Assembly (NCBI GenBank): GCA_018336015.1
Contig: JAGXQZ010000077.1
Coordinates: 1-63,704 of the forward strand
DNA from: Algoriphagus sp.
Lineage (GTDB): Bacteria > Bacteroidota > Bacteroidia > Cytophagales > Cyclobacteriaceae
Direction of reading: 5' to 3'
Length of the DNA: 63,704 nucleotides
This document shows, piece after piece, positions 58,568 through 63,704 of the stretch (within the stretch, counting starts at the first letter, position 1; each line of letters opens with the position of its first letter). Made by a program: the position numbers and the translations under genes. The notes under the pieces were generated by a model. The model made no database searches and was not told where the DNA came from. It worked only from the letters and a program-made list of their open reading frames with translations.

Positions 58568-59812
58568 TTACTTTTCGATCAATTTTGAAGTCAGTTTCAT
58601 GGCCAAGTCTTCCAAATCAATTCCGAGTACTTCCTTATTTACCTTTAACACCTGATTTTTTTCTTTTTCAGGAAGTTTTGAAAAACCATACCACGCACCC
58701 AAAATTCCTCCTGATAAAGCAGCAGTGGTGTCGTTGTCTCTTCCATAGTTGGTGAGGAAAATCAACGTATTTAGAAAGTCAAAATCCGTATAAAGCATGG
58801 CTGTTATCGATTGAAGGTAGATTTCACCTGCATGGAAGGGCATGTCCTGCTGTTTGGCATCCAGTTGGGTATAGGCAAAAGCAAGAGCAGGACTGTCTTT
58901 TGTCAGGATAAAGGGTAGGCTGTTCAGCTTATGGGCTTCCGCAGTAATGGACATGGCCTCTCGAAGAATCTTGTAAGAAGTACGGCCCACAAGCCGACTT
59001 GGAAAATAGCCCTGAGGATCAAGTCTAAGTGCGGCAAGTAAATCCGTCTTGGAGGCGCCGGGTTTCATGCCTGCCGCAGTCATGGCAGCTGCTAGGCCGG
59101 TGAGATCTCTAGCATATCCCAGGTCAAAAATTGAAAGGCGATAAGCTTCCTGATAGGCCTTTTCTGGATTGCCCGGGAAAAAAGATCCTAGAGTTGGCGC
59201 ATATAGCAGACCTGCGCACACCATTTCCCCACCATAAAATTTTGACAAGGAATCTGAGTACGCCTGAAGGTTGTCTTGTAGGTAGGGTTCACTCACTTTT
59301 GCCCATTCCGAAAGCCAATTGACCTGAAGCATAGCATGCTCAAATGGTTCTGAATCTGTACTTTCTATTTTTTGGATTGTTTTTACACTGTTCCTGTACT
59401 CCGTCAGGAGGTGGGAAGCAAAATCTTTGGCATTGAGTTGATTGATGGATTGAGTAAGGAGGTATTCGGCGGTCAGTTTTTTCCAGCGGGTATCATCTGT
59501 AGTGCCTCCTGCGGGTAAGTTGGTTTTCCAAGTTCCCTCGGGAGAAACTTCACGAACCATAGAATCGAGGCCATCTACAAATCCATATTCCAAGTCGATG
59601 CTATGTCTAGACCACATTTCTGTGGGAGCACCCATGGCATCGCCGATAGCTGCACCGACCAGCATTCCTAGGATTTTGTCATACAGTTCGGCTTCGGTAA
59701 TGCCGGAAGGGGTTAAATTTTCGGTGGAAAAATTGATTTTATCATTGGTAATAGACTCACCTGTACATGCCGATATCAGCAGGGTGAGAAGTATGGAAAG
59801 GTGTTTTTTCAT
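58568..59812 (-). CDS. Exported ADP-ribosylglycohydrolase-family lipoprotein
   Basis: The protein has 414 residues. A lipoprotein signal ends in LISAC (Cys16). The ARH fold has its magnesium and substrate sites: GAAIGDAMGAPTE (53-65), GTTDDT (103-108, the metal-binding TDDT), and YGRDNDTTAALSGGILGAWYG near residue 350. ARH enzymes remove ADP-ribose from proteins or split related ribosides. A periplasmic or surface location is unusual for the family, so the substrate may be a free riboside. Its start overlaps the last 4 bases of the kinase gene upstream. Confidence 0.88.
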   Translation of the reverse strand: MKKHLSILLTLLISACTGESITNDKINFSTENLTPSGITEAELYDKILGMLVGAAIGDAMGAPTEMWSRHSIDLEYGFVDGLDSMVREVSPEGTWKTNLPAGGTTDDTRWKKLTAEYLLTQSINQLNAKDFASHLLTEYRNSVKTIQKIESTDSEPFEHAMLQVNWLSEWAKVSEPYLQDNLQAYSDSLSKFYGGEMVCAGLLYAPTLGSFFPGNPEKAYQEAYRLSIFDLGYARDLTGLAAAMTAAGMKPGASKTDLLAALRLDPQGYFPSRLVGRTSYKILREAMSITAEAHKLNSLPFILTKDSPALAFAYTQLDAKQQDMPFHAGEIYLQSITAMLYTDFDFLNTLIFLTNYGRDNDTTAALSGGILGAWYGFSKLPEKEKNQVLKVNKEVLGIDLEDLAMKLTSKLIEK

Positions 59813-60774
59813 AGGTTTAGAATAAGTTCTTTGGCTTTTTCCAAGAGCTTGGACTTTTGTTCCAAAGAAAGTTGGAGAGGGAGTTGAGCAATGCCTATTA
59901 ATCTCCGTAGAATTTCCATTCCACGGTAGTGATTTGCCAATTGAAATTCAAAAGGATGCTCATATTGTTCCAAAATCACTTTGATTAGTTCTTCGTCTGG
60001 ATTTGAAAGGTCCAAATGTGCCATAAAGACGCCCAAGTCAAATTCTCGGTCACCCACAAACCCAAATTCAGGATCGATCACTTTGATGCCATCGGAGACT
60101 TTGAGCCAACTTCCCGGATAAAAATCCCCATGGATCAGCGTATCCCCTGTGCTCAAATACCGCTTGCCAAGCTTTTCTAATCTGTTTTTAAGTTTCGAAT
60201 CTGTCTTATACGGCAAGCTTAGATCTTGTAGACCTTCTTGAACTTGGTCAAGATTAAACCCATTTTCTTCCAAAAAAGGAAAGCGAAACAAGTGCTCATG
60301 ATTGAGAAGGCGCATGTCTCTGTTTTCGGGAAATTTCTCAGGAATGATCTCATGCAGCTTGTTTAGGAAAGTTACCAATTGGATCAATTCTTCGGTTTTT
60401 AGATTTTGGGTTCCACTGTAAATTCCCGAAAAGTCACTTCCTTTACCCAAATCTGAGGCAAGAAAAAGATGATTTTCCTTATCAAAATGTAGGATACTTG
60501 GTGTCAGTTTGGCCAAGTTGATATCATTTGACAGGAGTGATAAAAACGTAGCTTCCACCTCTATCCTGTCAATCGGAGCGGGTATTTGAGGGTATTTTCG
60601 GACGTAGGGTTTGGACTGCTTTAGGATTACGATCCGATTGGTAGTTTGTATTCTCAATACAAGGTTCATGTTGCTTTCTCCAGCTGATTCAGCATGGATA
60701 ATTTGTTCACCTTTTTCCCAACATGGCAAAATTTGTATTTCTTGAAGGGTAGGTTGGTTTGATAAATCAATCAT
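59809..60774 (-). CDS. Methylthioribose-kinase-like (APH-fold) phosphotransferase
   Basis: The protein has 321 residues in the aminoglycoside-phosphotransferase/choline-kinase fold. The ATP site has VILKQSKPYVRKYP (49-61, catalytic Lys52), which resembles the VKQALPYVR block of methylthioribose kinase MtnK. The catalytic loop is IHGDFYPGS (214-222, Asp217), and the metal motif is IDPEFGFVG (233-241, Asp234), again MtnK-like (HGDLHTGS and DPEFAF). No mtnA or other methionine-salvage gene is nearby. The gene overlaps the ADP-ribosylglycohydrolase gene by 4 bases, suggesting a ribose-type phosphorylation step after glycoside hydrolysis (inference). Confidence 0.82.
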   Translation of the reverse strand: MIDLSNQPTLQEIQILPCWEKGEQIIHAESAGESNMNLVLRIQTTNRIVILKQSKPYVRKYPQIPAPIDRIEVEATFLSLLSNDINLAKLTPSILHFDKENHLFLASDLGKGSDFSGIYSGTQNLKTEELIQLVTFLNKLHEIIPEKFPENRDMRLLNHEHLFRFPFLEENGFNLDQVQEGLQDLSLPYKTDSKLKNRLEKLGKRYLSTGDTLIHGDFYPGSWLKVSDGIKVIDPEFGFVGDREFDLGVFMAHLDLSNPDEELIKVILEQYEHPFEFQLANHYRGMEILRRLIGIAQLPLQLSLEQKSKLLEKAKELILNL

Positions 60775-61057
60775 TGATCTTGGGTATTTTACTTATCATG
60801 GCTAAAGTAAAGGATCATTTACTGGTTCAATTGTCTTCGAAAAGACAGCCTTTCCTTTGGCTAAGTAATGCCTTGTTTTTAAAACTTTCTCTAGATTTTT
60901 TATTGGAAGCGATGGGAATATGATTTTCGGCCGTTCTTTCTGATTCAACTACCTCTAGGATTTTTAAATGTCACTTAGAACCCGGATGAAGAGTCTAAAT
61001 AATCCCTTCCAATCAGATCAAATTGGCTAATTTTGATTCGTAAAACTAAACCCAAAT

Positions 61058-62215
61058 ATGTTCGGACTACACAGATCGCTCTTCACCGAGGAGCATGAAC
61101 TTTTCAGACAGAGTGTTCGCGATTTTATCGCCAAAGAGATTACTCCCAAAAATGCGGAATGGGAAAAGCAAAAGATGGTCAGCCGGGATTCTTGGCTGAA
61201 GCTAGGAGAAAATGGATTTCTCGGCATGCAAGCTCCTGAAGAATTGGGAGGGCTGAACCTGAAAGACTTTCGATACAATGCCATTTTGATCGAAGAGCTT
61301 GGACTGAGTGGATGTTCAGGTCCAGCAATAGGCTATCCGCTACACAGTGACATCGTGATGCCTTACATTTTGCACTATGCTACACAGGCAGCAAAGCAAA
61401 AATATATCCCTAAAATGATTTCAGGGGAGTATATCGGAGCGGTCGCTATGACCGAACCGGGTGCGGGGTCCGACTTGCAGGGCATGCGAACTACCGCGGT
61501 GGACCAGGGCGATCATTACCTGATCAATGGTTCCAAGACCTTTATTACCAATGGTTATTTGTCTGATGTCGTAGTGGTCGCTGCCAAAACAGATCCTACT
61601 AAAGGTGCTAAAGGCATATCACTTTTCCTGATTGATAAGGACATGACAGGTTTTTCGAAAGGAGTACCCTTTGAAAAAGTCGGCCTTCATGCCCAAGATA
61701 CTTGCGAATTGTTTTTTGAAGAGGTGAAGGTTCCCAAAGAAAATCTGTTGGGAAAGGTGGGAGAGGGATTTAAATACCTGATGACCGAACTGGCACAGGA
61801 AAGATTGGTGGTTGCTTTGGCAGCCTTGGCTTTGGCAGAGTTTGCGCTTTCAGCCACGATAGACTATGTCAAACAGCGAAAAGCATTCAATAAAAGCCTT
61901 TCGGATTTCCAGAATACCCGGTTCAAACTGGCCGAAATGGCAGCCCAAGTGGAGCAAGGGAGAATCTATTGCGACTACTTGGTTTTGCTTCACAATGAAG
62001 GAAAATTAGACTCTGCCATGGCTTCTGCTGCCAAATACAACATGACCGAACTCCAATGCAAAGTGGCCGACGAGTGCGTGCAGCTTCATGGTGGCTATGG
62101 CTACATGTGGGAATATGGCGTAGCGAGGGCTTGGGCAGATGCTCGCGTACAGCGGATCTACGCAGGCACCAATGAGATCATGAAGGAGTTGATTGCCAGA
62201 AAAATTTTGAGCTAG
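61058..62215 (+). CDS. Acyl-CoA dehydrogenase (long-chain type)
   Basis: The protein has 385 residues. It oxidises acyl-CoA to 2-enoyl-CoA with FAD and gives electrons to ETF. Blocks are EEHELFRQSVRDFIAKEI, AMTEPGAGSDLQGMRTTAV, FITNGYLSDVVVV, KVGLHAQDTCELFFEEVKVPKENLLG in parts and LHGGYGYMWEYGVARAWADARVQRIYAGTNEIM. The usual YEGT glutamate is replaced by YAGT. Glu261 in LALAEFALSATIDYV is placed as the catalytic base of LCAD/isovaleryl-type enzymes. A TAATTTTG -7-like box lies at 61028-61035. The acyl-CoA ligase gene follows after 69 bases. Confidence 0.9.
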   Translation: MFGLHRSLFTEEHELFRQSVRDFIAKEITPKNAEWEKQKMVSRDSWLKLGENGFLGMQAPEELGGLNLKDFRYNAILIEELGLSGCSGPAIGYPLHSDIVMPYILHYATQAAKQKYIPKMISGEYIGAVAMTEPGAGSDLQGMRTTAVDQGDHYLINGSKTFITNGYLSDVVVVAAKTDPTKGAKGISLFLIDKDMTGFSKGVPFEKVGLHAQDTCELFFEEVKVPKENLLGKVGEGFKYLMTELAQERLVVALAALALAEFALSATIDYVKQRKAFNKSLSDFQNTRFKLAEMAAQVEQGRIYCDYLVLLHNEGKLDSAMASAAKYNMTELQCKVADECVQLHGGYGYMWEYGVARAWADARVQRIYAGTNEIMKELIARKILS

Positions 62216-62284
62216 TTCAAAACCTTTGGTAGAACAAAGGAATTTTAAGTAATTGGAATCACAGAATCACCCAAAATCTCCGCG

Positions 62285-63704
62285 ACATGAAAGACTTCCC
62301 ATGGTTTAAATTCTATCCAGCCTTGGTAGAAAAAGAAGTAGACTGCAATGCTTACTCCAGCGTCAACGATCTCTTTGAAGAAAGTGTAAAAAAATTCAGT
62401 TCCTCGGTAGCCTATGAGTGTATGGGGAAGACGCTTTCATTCAGTGAGTTGGATCGTTTGAGTGCTCATTTTGCCAACTATTTGACCCAAGAGTTGAAAT
62501 TGGCCAAAGGTTCAAGGGTAGCTATTCAAATGCCCAATGTGCTTCAATATCCTGTGGTGATGTTTGGTGCGCTTCGTGCAGGGATGGTGGTCGTCAATAC
62601 CAATCCGCTCTATACTCCGTCGGAGATGAAGCACCAGTTCAATGACTCAGGGGCTGATGTGGTAGTGATCGTGGCCAATTTTGCCTCCAACTTGGAGAAA
62701 ATCAGAACTGAGATTCAAGCAAAGCATATCATTACCACAGAGCTTGGCGATCTATTGGGTGGACTGAAAGGTACCATTGTCAATCTCGTCGTGAAGTACG
62801 TCAAAAAGATGGTGCCTCCTTATTCACTACCTGGTGCTGTTTCACTTAAAGCTGCCCTTTCCAAAGGTGCCACTTATCAGCTGAAGCGTGTGAAGTGCAG
62901 CTTGGATGATGCGGCTTTTTTGCAATACACGGGAGGTACTACAGGAGTCTCCAAAGGGGCTGAATTGACTCATGGAAACATCGTAGCAAACATGCAGCAG
63001 ATTTCTGCCTGGATGAAGCCAAAGCTTCGAGAAAAGGAGGAGATTGTGATTACTGCCTTGCCTTTGTACCACATTTTTGCCTTGACGGTCAACTGTCTGG
63101 CAATGCTCAAGATTGGTGCGCATAACGTATTGATCACCAATCCGAGAGATATGAAGGCTTTTATCGGAGATTTAGCTAAAAAGCGCTTCACCGTAATTAC
63201 CGGGGTTAATACCTTATTCAATGGCTTACTCAATCAGGAGGCATTCAAATCTCTTGACTTTTCAGGATTGAAAATCGCAGTTGGAGGGGGTATGGCCGTG
63301 CAGAAAGCTACTGCTGAAAAATGGAAAGCTGTCACCGGAGTGCCATTGGCTGAAGGGTATGGACTAACCGAGACTGCACCTGTAGCCACCTGTAATCCTA
63401 TCGATGGCACTGAGCGAATCGGTACCATCGGGATGCCATTGCCCAATACTGAAGTGATGATAGCTGATGATCAGGGTAATCCTGTTCCGATCGGAGAGCG
63501 TGGTGAAATTTTCATCAAAGGTCCTCAGGTGATGAGAGGCTACTGGAAAAGACCTGAAGAAACAGCCAATGTGATGCACGGTGAATGGTTCAAATCAGGT
63601 GATATCGGCGTGATGGATGAAGATGGATTTACCAAAATCGTCGATCGTAAGAAGGAAATGATTTTGGTCTCCGGTTTCAATGTGTATCCTAACGAAGTGG
63701 AAGA
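62285..63704 (+). CDS. fadD: Long-chain fatty-acid-CoA ligase (FadD type), cut at the window end
   Basis: The frame opens with ATG at 62285 and stays open to the edge, giving 473 residues without a stop. It activates fatty acids to acyl-CoA using ATP. Motifs are QYTGGTTGVSKGAELTHGN (ATP loop), LPLYHIFALTVN (fatty-acid binding gate), VGGGMAVQ, EGYGLTETAP, GEWFKSGDIGVMDEDGF and DRKKEMILVSGFNVYPNEVE at the end. The C-terminal lid is missing. It lies just after the acyl-CoA dehydrogenase gene, so both probably serve beta-oxidation. Confidence 0.93.

Overview
The window comes from a Bacteroidota chromosome, most likely class Cytophagia and close to Cyclobacteriaceae (Algoriphagus-like). This is inferred from gene content: a TonB-dependent receptor with an N-terminal CarboxypepD_reg-like domain, secreted M28, S10, M48 and M20 peptidases, SASA-domain esterases, a Mpl-type Mur ligase, and a DinB/PhzF/DUF4442 repertoire. 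It is also inferred from promoters that fit the Bacteroidota pattern TTTG-N19-TAnnTTTG rather than the E. coli consensus. No rRNA, transposase, phage gene or CRISPR array was seen. The window is ordinary chromosomal backbone rather than an island. It is cut at both ends: a C-terminal scrap lies at 1-105 and an open acyl-CoA synthetase runs off the right edge.

Layout. 0-8.6 kb: msrA, a DUF6909-like protein with a phosphorylase-like C-terminus, an NTF2-like secreted protein, a fatty-acid hydroxylase, a SASA esterase, a secreted M20 amidohydrolase and a NagB-family deaminase, with several repeat-rich gaps. 8.9-9.3 kb: two identical tRNA-Asp(GTC) genes, each element with its terminator, and the decayed 3' half of a third. 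9.5-12.8 kb: accA, then three overlapping lipid-type genes (MBL hydrolase, patatin, PlsC-like acyltransferase). 12.9-16.9 kb on the minus strand: HTH protein, formylglycine-generating-enzyme-like lipoprotein, class 3 lipase, ferritin. 17-25.5 kb: peptidases, DinB, PhzF, a K+ channel, GluQ-RS, DUF4442, M48. 25.6-34 kb: exonuclease and Mpl, dnaB, a quinone-oxidoreductase-like MDR protein, etfBA, and a bifunctional nuclease with a UVR tail. 34-40 kb: nupC, glutaryl-CoA-dehydrogenase-like ACAD divergent from tryptophan 2,3-dioxygenase, and gamma-glutamyltransferase.

39.8-42.9 kb holds the best regulatory signal: a DtxR/MntR-type repressor divergent from a TonB-dependent receptor. A 20-bp palindrome lies inside a consensus promoter between them. 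43.3-46.7 kb: an efflux adaptor, a TolC protein and an L-serine dehydratase beta subunit. 46.9-54.3 kb: an aminotransferase IV, then a xylose cassette (sodium:solute symporter, xylB, xylA) followed by a lipoprotein SASA esterase. 54.4-60.8 kb: secreted or outer-membrane proteins, then an exported ADP-ribosylglycohydrolase overlapping a methylthioribose-kinase-like gene. 61-63.7 kb: an LCAD-type acyl-CoA dehydrogenase and a FadD-type ligase.

How the genes fit together (inference). Two ACADs, EtfAB, FadD and AccA form an acyl-CoA theme, and tryptophan dioxygenase plus glutaryl-CoA dehydrogenase mark the two ends of one possible tryptophan-degradation route. The xylose cassette plus esterase points to use of acetylated plant or algal xylan. 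Non-coding structure is rich. It includes two copies of an approximately 180-bp near-palindromic repeat (1.4 and 22.2 kb), a tandem inverted-repeat array at 7.5-7.8 kb, clusters of short hairpins, and three 17-bp direct repeats upstream of ggt.
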